7,355 nucleotides of DNA from Deltaproteobacteria bacterium (GCA_011056825.1 DSBH01000126.1:1-7355); one strand, 5' to 3'. Shown: positions 1-6,592, numbered from the stretch's first letter. The notes: generated from the sequence alone by a model not told the origin. A program made the numbers and translations.

Positions 1-359
1 GCGTCGTCGTAAGCATCGGCGATGTCGATGGTCTTTTTTTTCGCCGCAGCGCAGCCGGCGATACTTTCCGTGCTGATAGCGACCCGTATTTCATCGAGTT
101 CCGAACCGGTGAGCATCATCGAATAAATTTCGTTCGTCGGCTCGTCGGCCACGTAGATCGTCATGGTTTCGGCGTCGAAGAGGCTTCGTATGTCATCCCG
201 CATGTCGACCAGAATCTGTTTCAGATTCTGGGAGGCGTGGATCTTGTAGGTAATGTTCTGGAATTTTTTCTGGTAGTTGAGCTGTTGCTCCAGATCCGTT
301 ACCTGTTGTTTCGCCTCAAGAGATACATTTTTACCTGTTCGGGATTGAAAAATCGCCAT
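1..359 (-). CDS. GAF-domain protein, N-terminal part (cut by window edge); possibly a GspE/PilB-type ATPase
   Basis: The frame is open from the ATG at 359 down to base 1, giving 119 residues with the C-terminus missing. Residues 1-35 are polar and Gln/Lys-rich (DLEQQLNYQKKFQ at 22-34), likely a short helical or coiled-coil leader. From about residue 36 the sequence looks like a GAF sensory domain: an amphipathic helix, the core strand FDAETMTIYVAD (61-72), ESIAG (98-102) and TIDIADAYDD near the edge. There is no signal peptide or membrane segment, so it is probably cytoplasmic. An N-terminal GAF of this style occurs, from memory, in GspE/PilB-like type II secretion/type IV pilus ATPases of Desulfobacterota. 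It also occurs in c-di-GMP enzymes and histidine kinases, so the output domain is unproven. The RBS is weak (GGTG just upstream). The gene lies 113 bases downstream of the permease stop on the same strand and may have its own promoter. An A8 run in the coding strand (34-41) reads as three Lys codons. Confidence 0.8.
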   Translation of the reverse strand, partial: MAIFQSRTGKNVSLEAKQQVTDLEQQLNYQKKFQNITYKIHASQNLKQILVDMRDDIRSLFDAETMTIYVADEPTNEIYSMMLTGSELDEIRVAISTESIAGCAAAKKKTIDIADAYDD

Positions 360-382
360 CGGTTTCACCGTTTTTTTATTTA

Positions 383-411
383 ATTTAACGTAATTGTTCT
401 ATAACATTCAA
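383..411 (-). promoter_or_regulatory. Possible sigma70-type promoter for the GAF-domain gene
   Basis: On the minus strand, TTGAAT (411-406, 4/6 match to the -35 consensus) is followed after exactly 17 bases by TTAAAT (388-383, 4/6 match to the -10). It lies 24 bases upstream of the ATG at 359, in a locally AT-rich stretch between two GC-richer genes. The match is moderate and could be chance in AT-rich DNA. Confidence 0.3.
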
Positions 412-472
412 GACCGGCCGACGGCAATAAAATTAATCGAGGTCCTGCGGGCCGTTGAATGAGTATGTTGAC

Positions 473-2158
473 TCAGAATTCAGACCGCTGAAGCTTCCGG
501 TATCCCAGGACCAGTGGAAAAAGACCCGCGGCCGCCGTGGCGGCAAGGCTTCCAGCCCACGCTGCCAAAAGCATTGTACGAAAGGTGCCCGCCGTCACGG
601 TATGATGAACGTGGTATGAAAAATAGGGAACCGCTAAAAGCAGTACGATGACCGCCACATAGATCAGGGCCGTTATAAAATTGAGCGTTCCTCCGAAACT
701 CGAGACGATTCGCGACATGTTTTCTTCCCTGAAATTCGGGTAAAGAGCGCCCAATCCCACGGAGAGACCCGTGAGTCCAACCGCTGTCAGGGCCGTCATG
801 GCGCAGGACACGAAAAAGAGTCCCGGCGATGTTTCGAGCATGATATTCGTGGCAGTCATGAGCAGTTCACTCACCAGCAGGATCATGATGCCGTTTATAA
901 AAAATTTCTGCAACACGAGTCCTCTGAAAGAAAGCGGGGCCAGTCCGAGTATCCATATCTTATTTCCCTCGAGGCTGATCTGGGGAAAAAGAAACCGAAC
1001 CGTAAAACCGGCCAGAACCAGTGATGTTGCCGAAAAGTTGAGAAAGGTTACGATCATTTTCCAGTAGGGATTGTTTACCGAACCAGGGACACTTCCGAGG
1101 TTGAGTATGTATACGCCCAGGATGGCGAGGTAGATCAGAAACTGGGACCACTGGCCGAAATCACGGGCGAAGGTCTTGATGTCCTTGATGACGAGGGCAG
1201 CCGTGGGCCGCGGAAGCACGGAAAAAATCGAGAGAAGACTGTTCACCGCGCCGGCGTCCGGAGGGGGAAGCGGTCGGCTGGAGCGGTTCCGGGAAGCGAG
1301 CCATCCACGGTAATACAGTCTTCCCGCCGCGATATGATTGAGTTGCAGCGCCAGTGCCGTTGTCGCGGCATAGACGAAAAAATACCGGACCGACGCCAGC
1401 GCGCGTCCGCCGGTCGCTTCGATTAGGGAAGAGGCCATCCAGTATCCGGGATACAGGGGATGCTTCAGAATTCGCAGGTGGTACAGAAAACTTTCCATGA
1501 AAGCCGTGATATCTCCCCCTTCCTGTGCTGCCGGCGCGATGACCGACCGGTAGTACCAGAATGCCGCCAGGGCAAGCACGACGGCGGTCCCGATGAAGAC
1601 ATGCCGCGCCCTGCGGTAGTCGAGAAAACGGGCTGCGGGAAGCACCAGCAGTGAGGCTGTCGCCGTGGGAAGGATGACAAAAAGGATGAACCATCCGGGA
1701 AGCGCCAGGTAGAACCAGCAGGAGGCGTTCCTGATTATCGCGTAGGCGACAAGAAAGGGAATGCCGAGAAAGAGGAAAGCCCAGGAGCTGTAAATGCTGG
1801 ATTGAATGAATCGGTAGAAGAAGACGGCTCGGTGGTCCAGGGGTTTTGAAAGAAGAAATTCAACCTCCTGTGCGTTGAAAAAGGTCGCGTGGCAGACGAC
1901 GAGGGAGCTGAGAACGAGCATGATGAACAGAACGGCGAAAAAGATGTACATGGTCTCGTCTACGAGAACGGGACCGACCGCGGGAATGGCGTGAAAAAAG
2001 GCCAATCCCCGATAGAACAGAAAGAATGATACAATCCAGAATGATGCGGTCAGAACGGCGATGAAGGTCGTCTTGAGAACGGGTTCGTTTTTTATGCCGG
2101 CGGCGGAATTCTTCAGAATTCGTATTCGGGCGAAGAAAAGGGCTCGGGCGTCGTTCAT
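473..2158 (-). CDS. ABC-2-type exporter permease, about 12 membrane segments
   Basis: This 561-residue protein is almost entirely hydrophobic, with about 12 predicted membrane helices (near residues 30-52, 70-92, 117-140, 148-175, 186-206, 255-278, 334-354, 366-390, 408-432, 445-470, 490-515 and 525-550). Its length and a conserved-looking cytoplasmic loop with PNFREENMSRIVSSFGG at about 470-487 fit the large ABC-2 'putative ABC exporter' permease family (Pfam ABC_tran_2-like). I place it there by recognition, not by search. It would form the inner-membrane channel for the adjacent ATPase. The ATG at 2158 lies 4 bases past the ATPase stop. A GGAG lies 10 bases upstream, inside the end of the ATPase gene, so translation is probably coupled. 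The double-length architecture (two sets of about six helices) suggests one polypeptide could supply both transmembrane halves. The substrate cannot be read from the sequence. No terminator with a T-tract follows the stop. Confidence 0.88.
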   Translation of the reverse strand: MNDARALFFARIRILKNSAAGIKNEPVLKTTFIAVLTASFWIVSFFLFYRGLAFFHAIPAVGPVLVDETMYIFFAVLFIMLVLSSLVVCHATFFNAQEVEFLLSKPLDHRAVFFYRFIQSSIYSSWAFLFLGIPFLVAYAIIRNASCWFYLALPGWFILFVILPTATASLLVLPAARFLDYRRARHVFIGTAVVLALAAFWYYRSVIAPAAQEGGDITAFMESFLYHLRILKHPLYPGYWMASSLIEATGGRALASVRYFFVYAATTALALQLNHIAAGRLYYRGWLASRNRSSRPLPPPDAGAVNSLLSIFSVLPRPTAALVIKDIKTFARDFGQWSQFLIYLAILGVYILNLGSVPGSVNNPYWKMIVTFLNFSATSLVLAGFTVRFLFPQISLEGNKIWILGLAPLSFRGLVLQKFFINGIMILLVSELLMTATNIMLETSPGLFFVSCAMTALTAVGLTGLSVGLGALYPNFREENMSRIVSSFGGTLNFITALIYVAVIVLLLAVPYFSYHVHHTVTAGTFRTMLLAAWAGSLAATAAAGLFPLVLGYRKLQRSEF

Positions 2159-2162
2159 GAAC

Positions 2163-2885
2163 TCACTTCTCCGCCGTCATTCTCAGGAATACATCTTCGA
2201 GACCCTCGGAACGGCGGGCGGCCTGCTTGATGTCGTCGACGCCGCCCAGAGCGATCAGTTTTCCCCGGTGGATGATTCCCAGCCGGTCGGAAATTTCCTC
2301 GGCCAGGGCGAGTGTGTGTGTGGACATGAGAACGGTCGTTCCGCTCAGGGCACGCTCCCGCAGCAAGTCTTTGACGATCCGGATGCTGCGGGGATCAAGG
2401 CCGACCATGGGTTCATCGATAATAATGAGCCGTGGGTCAGATAACAGAGCGGAGGAGATGACGATTTTCTGCCGCATGCCGTGGGAATAGGTTTCCAAGA
2501 GCTTGTCGCCGTCGTCCCTCATGAGAAACCGCTCGAGCAGTTCCTCGGACTGTGCCCGGTAGACCGACCGGTCCAGCCGATACAGTTCGCCGGTGAAATG
2601 CAGGAACTCCCTGCCCGTCAACTTTTCATACACGTAGGGAATGTCGGGTATGTAACTCATGAGCGCCTTGGCACGACCGGGTTTTTCCGCCATGTCTATC
2701 CCACCGACGGAAACGCTGCCGGCGGTTGGTCGAAGAAGGCCCGCCACGAGTTTCAGCGTCGTTGTTTTGCCGGCGCCGTTCGGTCCCAGAACGGTGAAAA
2801 ACTCACCTGCCGCGACGGTCAGCGACAGCGAGCCGACGGCGGTGTTGTCGCCGAATATCTTGGTCAGCTTCTGCAGTTCGATCAT
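2163..2885 (-). CDS. ABC transporter ATP-binding protein (exporter ATPase)
   Basis: This 240-residue nucleotide-binding subunit powers the adjacent permease. All core motifs are visible: Walker A GPNGAGKTT (34-42), signature YSHGMRQK (133-140), Walker B LIIIDEP (153-159) with catalytic Glu158, D-loop GLD (162-164) and switch His190 in STH. Two departures from textbook motifs stand out: Asp81 in SYIPD where the Q-loop Gln usually sits, and SHGM in place of SGGQ. Both seem, from memory, to recur in ATPases paired with this kind of ABC-2 permease, so they need not mean loss of activity. The start at ATG 2885 is chosen because GGGAGAA precedes it by 8 bases and the protein then begins MIELQKLTKIFG, as usual for the fold. 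A 17-codon longer frame begins with TTG at 2936 and has no SD. It lies 81 bases downstream of the transglutaminase-like gene. Confidence 0.95.
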   Translation of the reverse strand: MIELQKLTKIFGDNTAVGSLSLTVAAGEFFTVLGPNGAGKTTTLKLVAGLLRPTAGSVSVGGIDMAEKPGRAKALMSYIPDIPYVYEKLTGREFLHFTGELYRLDRSVYRAQSEELLERFLMRDDGDKLLETYSHGMRQKIVISSALLSDPRLIIIDEPMVGLDPRSIRIVKDLLRERALSGTTVLMSTHTLALAEEISDRLGIIHRGKLIALGGVDDIKQAARRSEGLEDVFLRMTAEK

Positions 2886-2893
2886 CCGGTTTC

Positions 2894-2900
2894 TTCTCCC
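2894..2900 (-). promoter_or_regulatory. Ribosome binding site of the ABC ATPase
   Basis: GGGAGAA on the minus strand lies 8 bases before the ATG at 2885. It decides the start against the upstream in-frame TTG at 2936. Confidence 0.7.
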
Positions 2901-2966
2901 GAAAAACAAGTCGCGGCGATGTATTGCGCCGATCAATCGGCACGAAATGTTACGCTAAAAATCAGG

Positions 2967-4415
2967 TTACCGGTAGTCAATTATTTCAATGCCGATTCGC
3001 CAGATCGCCAGGGCGATCTGCGCCTGGGAAGCAAAGTCGCCGGTGACGAGTTCGATCCGGGCAGCGTCGGCGATATCCTGTCCAAATGTGGGATCCATGT
3101 GAATCCAGGTTCCCGCGAAAACGCGGGGCCAGGCGTGGTAATAGAAGGCGTCGTCCAGATACACCAGACCCGCCGACATGTCCGCGGGAATGCCTGCCGC
3201 CCTTGCCAGGGCGATGAAGAGCGACGTGTGTTCGTTACAGTCGCCCCGCTGTTCCTTCAGCACCTTCGTGGCGACTGGTATATCGGGGGTGGGTGTTTTT
3301 TCGAGGGTTCTGTAAACCCAGTCGCCGATCAGACGAGCGGCGCGAAGCGGATCGGATTCATCTCCCACGATGTGGAGTGCCTGCTGTCGGATGGCGGGAT
3401 CGTCGGAGTCGATCCAGAGCGAGGGGGCAAGAAAAGGCGCCAGGGATTGCGGGTCCGCCTCGAGAAAAGGTTCCGGGGAATCCGCCTCGTCCTCGACCTT
3501 GATACGGAGAATTCCTTCCTCTTTATCGAGAAATCTCTGACGGGTGTGAGTCTCCGGAATCAGCGCCGGATCGTAGCCGGTGATGCGGAGCGTCAGAGAA
3601 TGTACGGAGCGGGGCGAGGTAAGCCTGGTGGACACGGGTACCGATGTCTGTCCGAGAATGTCGACGGCGGCGATGCGGGAGGCTTCAAGGCGACGTGTCA
3701 CGTCTGTTTCCGATTCGGTTGTTATGATCCAGCCGCCGGGTGTCTCTTCCCGGATGACCATGCCGCGTCCATCGACCAGGGACCTTGAGGAGAGTCCGGC
3801 AAAGCGCGTTTCCATAACCAGGTGGTCGTTTTCACGTCCCGTGACGGTCATCGTTGCGTCATCGACATCCAGCGTCAGGGGATTCAGTACACGGAACCTG
3901 AACGTATCGCCCGGGCTGAGGCCGGTTCCCCGGTACACCCGGAGAAGGCCCTGGTCAAGCAATACCTCGTCGGCCCCGTCAAAGGTTTTCCGCACCGCGG
4001 TTCCGCCGTACGTCGCCGTGGTGACCAGCCTGTTTCCATCGCGGTGTCCCGTAATCGTTGCGTCGATCGTTCCGGAAAAATGTATTTCAAATTTCTCCAG
4101 GTTGTGATCGTCGTCCATGCGCTGGGTGCTCTCGATGCCCAGTTCGTGAATCCGGTTGAACATGCTGAAACGAAGCAGTGATGTTGATTGCAGGACGAAA
4201 CCCGCATCCGACGGTCCGTGGCGGGTGTGAATATACCCGATCCACCGTCCGTTCATGTAGATACTCCGCCAGGAGTCGATGTCCGCGTTGTTGGCGTTGA
4301 AGAGAATCGTCTGTTCCGGACCCGAATTGACGAAAATCATTCCTTCCTGTTTGAGAAGCAGAAGCATCGCCCCGATCCATGTGGCGATAATGAGAATATG
4401 AACGGCGCTTTTCAT
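2967..4415 (-). CDS. Membrane-anchored transglutaminase-like (papain-fold) protein
   Basis: From the ATG at 4415 this is 482 residues. The N-terminus (MKSAVHILIIATWIGAMLLLL) is one hydrophobic helix with a Lys in front, a signal anchor placing the rest outside the cytoplasm. Residues about 45-330 are a beta-rich region opening with WRSIYMNGRWIGYIHTR. I cannot name this domain, but similar segments precede bacterial transglutaminase-like domains. The C-terminal domain (about 350-482) has the complete triad: Cys393 in RGDCNEHTSLF, His427 in YYHAWPRVF and Asp441 in WIHMDPTFGQ. The fold supports transamidation or proteolysis on a Cys nucleophile, and the sequence does not say which. An in-frame ATG at 4511 would add 32 residues. 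I prefer 4415 because the protein then starts at the anchor and the upstream stretch is free for promoters, but neither start has a convincing SD. The gene heads the unit with the ATPase and permease, suggesting it acts on, or with, the exported substrate. Confidence 0.85.
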   Translation of the reverse strand: MKSAVHILIIATWIGAMLLLLKQEGMIFVNSGPEQTILFNANNADIDSWRSIYMNGRWIGYIHTRHGPSDAGFVLQSTSLLRFSMFNRIHELGIESTQRMDDDHNLEKFEIHFSGTIDATITGHRDGNRLVTTATYGGTAVRKTFDGADEVLLDQGLLRVYRGTGLSPGDTFRFRVLNPLTLDVDDATMTVTGRENDHLVMETRFAGLSSRSLVDGRGMVIREETPGGWIITTESETDVTRRLEASRIAAVDILGQTSVPVSTRLTSPRSVHSLTLRITGYDPALIPETHTRQRFLDKEEGILRIKVEDEADSPEPFLEADPQSLAPFLAPSLWIDSDDPAIRQQALHIVGDESDPLRAARLIGDWVYRTLEKTPTPDIPVATKVLKEQRGDCNEHTSLFIALARAAGIPADMSAGLVYLDDAFYYHAWPRVFAGTWIHMDPTFGQDIADAARIELVTGDFASQAQIALAIWRIGIEIIDYR

Positions 4416-4490
4416 GAGGCGCGATATTGCCGTTGCGGCGGTTCCTTTTTGACAGTTATCATACGTGACGATGAAAAATTTTGAAAGATC

Positions 4491-4518
4491 TTGCTTCGCT
4501 GAAATGGACATATATAAA
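4491..4518 (+). promoter_or_regulatory. Candidate promoter of the flavodiiron operon
   Basis: TTGCTT (4491-4496, 3/6 match to the -35) is followed after 16 bases by TATAAA (4513-4518, 5/6 match to the -10). Transcription would start near 4525 and leave a leader of about 80 bases before the GTG at 4607. The -35 is weak and the AT-rich setting raises the chance of a false hit. Confidence 0.3.
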
Positions 4519-4594
4519 TTGTATTATTATTTCTTTTTCAATTGCCAAGAGGCCGCGAAATCGTTAGATTAGGTGTCATGTTTATGCGGGGCGA

Positions 4595-4601
4595 GGGGAG
4601 G
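4595..4601 (+). promoter_or_regulatory. Strong ribosome binding site fixing the GTG start of the flavodiiron gene
   Basis: GGGGAGG lies 5 bases before GTG 4607. The next in-frame ATG (4619) would sit 17 bases away, so the GTG is the better start. Confidence 0.8.
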
Positions 4602-4606
4602 TTACC

Positions 4607-5812
4607 GTGAAAAATGTCATGAGGGCCGTAAAAATCACTGAGAACGTTTACTGGGTTGGAGCCATCGACTGGAATATTCGGGATTTTCACGGGTACGCGA
4701 CCAGAAGGGGGAGCACCTACAACGCCTATCTGGTTCTGGCGGAAAAACCAACGCTGATTGATACTGTCAAGGCGCCGTTCCGGCAGGAAATGCTCGCCCG
4801 CGTAGCTTCCGTGATTGATCCGCGAGACATCGCCGTCATCGTGTCGAATCACGCGGAGATGGATCACACCGGGTCGCTTCCCGAGGTTATCAGGGAGATC
4901 GATCCCGGCGAGATTTACGCGTCGCCCATGGGAGTGAAGGTTTTGGGCGAACTCTTTTCACTTGACCGTGAAGTGAAGGCGGTCAGGGACGGCGAAACCG
5001 TCAATCTCGGCAACAGGGCGCTTACCTGCTGGGAAACCCGCATGCTGCACTGGCCGGACAGCATGTTTTCCTACCTGTCCGAGGACAGGCTGCTCTTTTC
5101 ACAGGATGCCTTCGGCATGCATCTCGCGTCGTCGGAGCGTTTCGATGACGAAATCGATCCGGCGGTTCTGGCGTACGAAGCGGCGACGTATTACGCGAAC
5201 ATACTGATGCCCTTTTCACCGCAGGTGGAGAAACTCCTGGAGCGGGTCGGCGGCCTGGGCGTCGAGTTCGCCATTGTCGCGCCGGACCACGGTCCCGTCT
5301 GGAGAAAAGACTTCGCGGGCATCCTCGATTCGTACGCGCGCTGGGCGGGTCGGCGGCCGTCGAGAAAAGCCGTTGTGGCATACGCCACCATGTGGCACAG
5401 CACGGAACTTATGGCTCGCGCCCTCGCGGAAGGGCTGGCGGAGCGGGGAATTTCGGTCAAAGTCATGTCGCTCAGTGAAAATCACCGGAGCGACGTGGCC
5501 TACGAAGTGCTGGAGGCGGGAATTCTGGCCGTCGGGTCGCCCACGTTGAACAATAACATGTTTCCGTTGGCGGCTGACGTGCTGACCTATCTGAAGGGTT
5601 TGCGGCCCAGGACTCCGCTGGGGGCGGCGTTCGGATCCTACGGGTGGAGCGGGGAGTCGGTCGCGCAGATCGAGGCGATACTTTCCGACATGAAGGTTGA
5701 GCTTCCCGAAGAATCAGTGCGGGTCAAGAACGTGCCAGGTGTCGATGTTCTGGGACGGTGCCGCGATCTGGGCGTGCTGCTGGGTGATAAACTTCTTGAA
5801 CGGTTGCAATAA
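4607..5812 (+). CDS. fprA: Class A flavodiiron protein (A-type flavoprotein; O2/NO reductase)
   Basis: This 401-residue protein has two domains. The metallo-beta-lactamase-like domain (about 1-250) carries a full diiron site: His82, Glu84, Asp86 and His87 in NHAEMDHTGS, His148 in MLHWPDSM, Asp167 in SQDAFGMH and His228 in APDHGPVW. The spacing matches rubredoxin:oxygen oxidoreductase of sulfate reducers. A flavodoxin domain (about 255-401) follows, with the FMN-phosphate loop YATMWHSTE and the later SPTLNNNMFP and SYGWSGE loops. It ends there without a fused rubredoxin, which makes it class A. Known family members reduce O2 to water, or NO to N2O, in the cytoplasm with electrons from rubredoxin. 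That partner is encoded 23 bases downstream. Length and ligands are complete, so it should be active. Preference for O2 or NO cannot be read from the sequence. The symbol follows the family name and is not meant as orthology to a particular fprA. Confidence 0.96.
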   Translation: MKNVMRAVKITENVYWVGAIDWNIRDFHGYATRRGSTYNAYLVLAEKPTLIDTVKAPFRQEMLARVASVIDPRDIAVIVSNHAEMDHTGSLPEVIREIDPGEIYASPMGVKVLGELFSLDREVKAVRDGETVNLGNRALTCWETRMLHWPDSMFSYLSEDRLLFSQDAFGMHLASSERFDDEIDPAVLAYEAATYYANILMPFSPQVEKLLERVGGLGVEFAIVAPDHGPVWRKDFAGILDSYARWAGRRPSRKAVVAYATMWHSTELMARALAEGLAERGISVKVMSLSENHRSDVAYEVLEAGILAVGSPTLNNNMFPLAADVLTYLKGLRPRTPLGAAFGSYGWSGESVAQIEAILSDMKVELPEESVRVKNVPGVDVLGRCRDLGVLLGDKLLERLQ

Positions 5813-5835
5813 CAGCGAACAGGGAGGGTGTGACA

Positions 5836-5994
5836 ATGGAGCGATACGTCTGTGATATCTGCGGGTATGTGTACGATCCGGAAGAGGGAGATTCGGAGAA
5901 CGGTGTTCCAGCAGGAACCCCTTTTGCAAAACTGCCGGATGACTGGACCTGTCCGGTCTGCGGCGCCGACAAGAGCCAGTTTTCGCCGGAATAG
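5836..5994 (+). CDS. rub: Rubredoxin (52 residues)
   Basis: This small cytoplasmic electron carrier holds one iron on four cysteines: Cys6 and Cys9 in YVCDICGYVYDP, and Cys39 and Cys42 in WTCPVCGADKSQF. Other rubredoxin hallmarks are present: aromatic Tyr4, Tyr11 and Trp37, the acidic stretch PEEGDSENGV, and FAKLPDDWTCP. The length of 52 residues is typical (52-54). GGGAGGG at 5822-5828 gives an excellent SD 7 bases before ATG 5836. Lying 23 bases after the flavodiiron gene and 39 bases before the rubrerythrin gene, it is almost certainly the shared electron donor to both. The NAD(P)H:rubredoxin reductase needed to recharge it is not in the window. Confidence 0.97.
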   Translation: MERYVCDICGYVYDPEEGDSENGVPAGTPFAKLPDDWTCPVCGADKSQFSPE

Positions 5995-6033
5995 AAGTAA
6001 CGTGCTGGAAAAATCGGCGCAGAGAAAAAGGAT

Positions 6034-6546
6034 ATGAACAATAAAAAAATTGACGAAGCCTTAAAAGAGGCTTACGAAGGCGAGGCAAAGGCGGTTCTCA
6101 AGCTCAAGGTATACGCCGCCAAAGCCGATACAGAAGGATATCCGGAGATTGCAAAGCTCTTCAGGGTCGTTGCAGCGTCGGAAGCGGTTCACGGAACAAG
6201 GGCATTGATGTTGCTTCGGGAAAGCGGTACCACTGAAGAGAATCTCGCCGCCGGCTTCGAGTCGGAAGAAAAAGTTGCCCGTGTAAGCTATGAGCGGTTC
6301 ATACAGGAAGCCCTCGAGGACGGCAACAGGACGGCCGAGCTCCTTTTTACGCAGAGCAGGGATGTTGAGGAGACCCATGCCCGGCTTTACAAGAAAGCGC
6401 TCGATTCCATGGTCTCCGGGCGGGAAACATCCTATTTTATCTGCGAGGTCTGCGGCTACGTGTCGGAAGACGTGAGCCCGGAAACATGTCCTGTTTGCGG
6501 GGCGAAGCGGGAACGATTTTACGATTTCGATAATTTCTGTCGCTGA
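6034..6546 (+). CDS. rbr: Rubrerythrin (diiron peroxidase with C-terminal rubredoxin-like centre)
   Basis: This 170-residue protein combines a four-helix ferritin-like domain (about 1-128) with a rubredoxin-like Fe(Cys)4 domain (Cys137, Cys140, Cys152 and Cys155 in CEVCGYV and CPVCGA). Diiron ligands fall at the expected spacings: Glu17 (YEGEAKA), Glu50 and His53 (SEAVH), Glu78, and Glu112 and His115 (VEETH). The position three after Glu78, normally the glutamate that switches on reduction, is Val81. Known rubrerythrins reduce H2O2 to water with electrons from rubredoxin, here encoded just upstream. The ATG at 6034 is the only good start: an in-frame stop lies at 5998-6000 and the next Met is residue 59. 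Its AAGGA sits only 1 base before the ATG, unusually tight, so translation may depend on coupling or be weak. The two-domain layout favours rubrerythrin over plain ferritin-like proteins. Confidence 0.93.
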   Translation: MNNKKIDEALKEAYEGEAKAVLKLKVYAAKADTEGYPEIAKLFRVVAASEAVHGTRALMLLRESGTTEENLAAGFESEEKVARVSYERFIQEALEDGNRTAELLFTQSRDVEETHARLYKKALDSMVSGRETSYFICEVCGYVSEDVSPETCPVCGAKRERFYDFDNFCR

Positions 6547-6549
6547 CTT

Positions 6550-6592
6550 CCGCCGTTGCGAAAGAAAATGAGTTGCCAACAGGAAGCGGCGG
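6550..6592 (+). other. Imperfect inverted repeat after the rubrerythrin gene
   Basis: CCGCCG (6550-6555) can pair with CGGCGG (6587-6592), and GTTG (6555-6558) with CAAC (6577-6580), across a bulge and an 18-base loop. It begins 4 bases after the rubrerythrin stop. No T-run follows, so it is not a standard intrinsic terminator. It could be an mRNA 3'-end structure or chance. Confidence 0.2.

Larger units (their letters stand above)
4416..4606. promoter_or_regulatory. Divergent intergenic control region
   Basis: This 191-base region separates the leftward transglutaminase/ABC unit from the rightward flavodiiron operon, so promoters for both should lie here. Its middle (about 4511-4545) is strikingly AT-rich. 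A perfect -35 hexamer TTGACA occurs on the plus strand at 4449-4454, but only a poor -10 (TGAAAA) follows at 17 bases. If the transglutaminase gene really starts at 4511, the region shrinks to 95 bases. I see no convincing palindromic operator. Confidence 0.5.

Noticed and set aside
34..41. T8/A8 homopolymer as a phase-variation tract in the left GAF gene
   Set aside because: It is short, encodes an ordinary Lys run, and the frame continues correctly on both sides. There is no sign of a frameshift.
421..455. ACGGC...GCCGT inverted repeat downstream of the permease
   Set aside because: A 5-bp stem with a 25-base loop is within chance expectation.
460..475. TGAGT-ATGTTG-ACTCA inverted repeat at the permease stop codon as a terminator
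   Set aside because: The stem is only 5 bp, overlaps the stop codon and has no T-tract on the transcribed side.
1161..1694. A 177-codon minus-strand frame inside the permease gene
   Set aside because: It is a +1/+2 frame shadow, rich in Pro/Arg/Gly/Ser, with no membrane segments, while the 561-residue frame is a coherent permease.
2886..2936. N-terminal extension of the ABC ATPase starting at TTG 2936
   Set aside because: It has no SD. The extension (IGAIHRRDLFFGRRNR) precedes the usual start of the fold, and the SD GGGAGAA lies inside it, 8 bases before ATG 2885.
2481..3788. A 435-codon open frame on the plus strand, antisense to the ATPase and transglutaminase-like genes
   Set aside because: It spans the gap between two well-supported genes on the opposite strand. 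Its translation shows no domain, is low in hydrophobic cores and is rich in Gly/Arg/Asp, as expected for the mirror of GC-rich coding DNA.
4517..4543. AATTG...CAATT repeat in the AT-rich divergent region as an operator
   Set aside because: The arms are 5 bp with a 17-base spacer in very AT-rich DNA, with no similarity to a known operator that I can defend.
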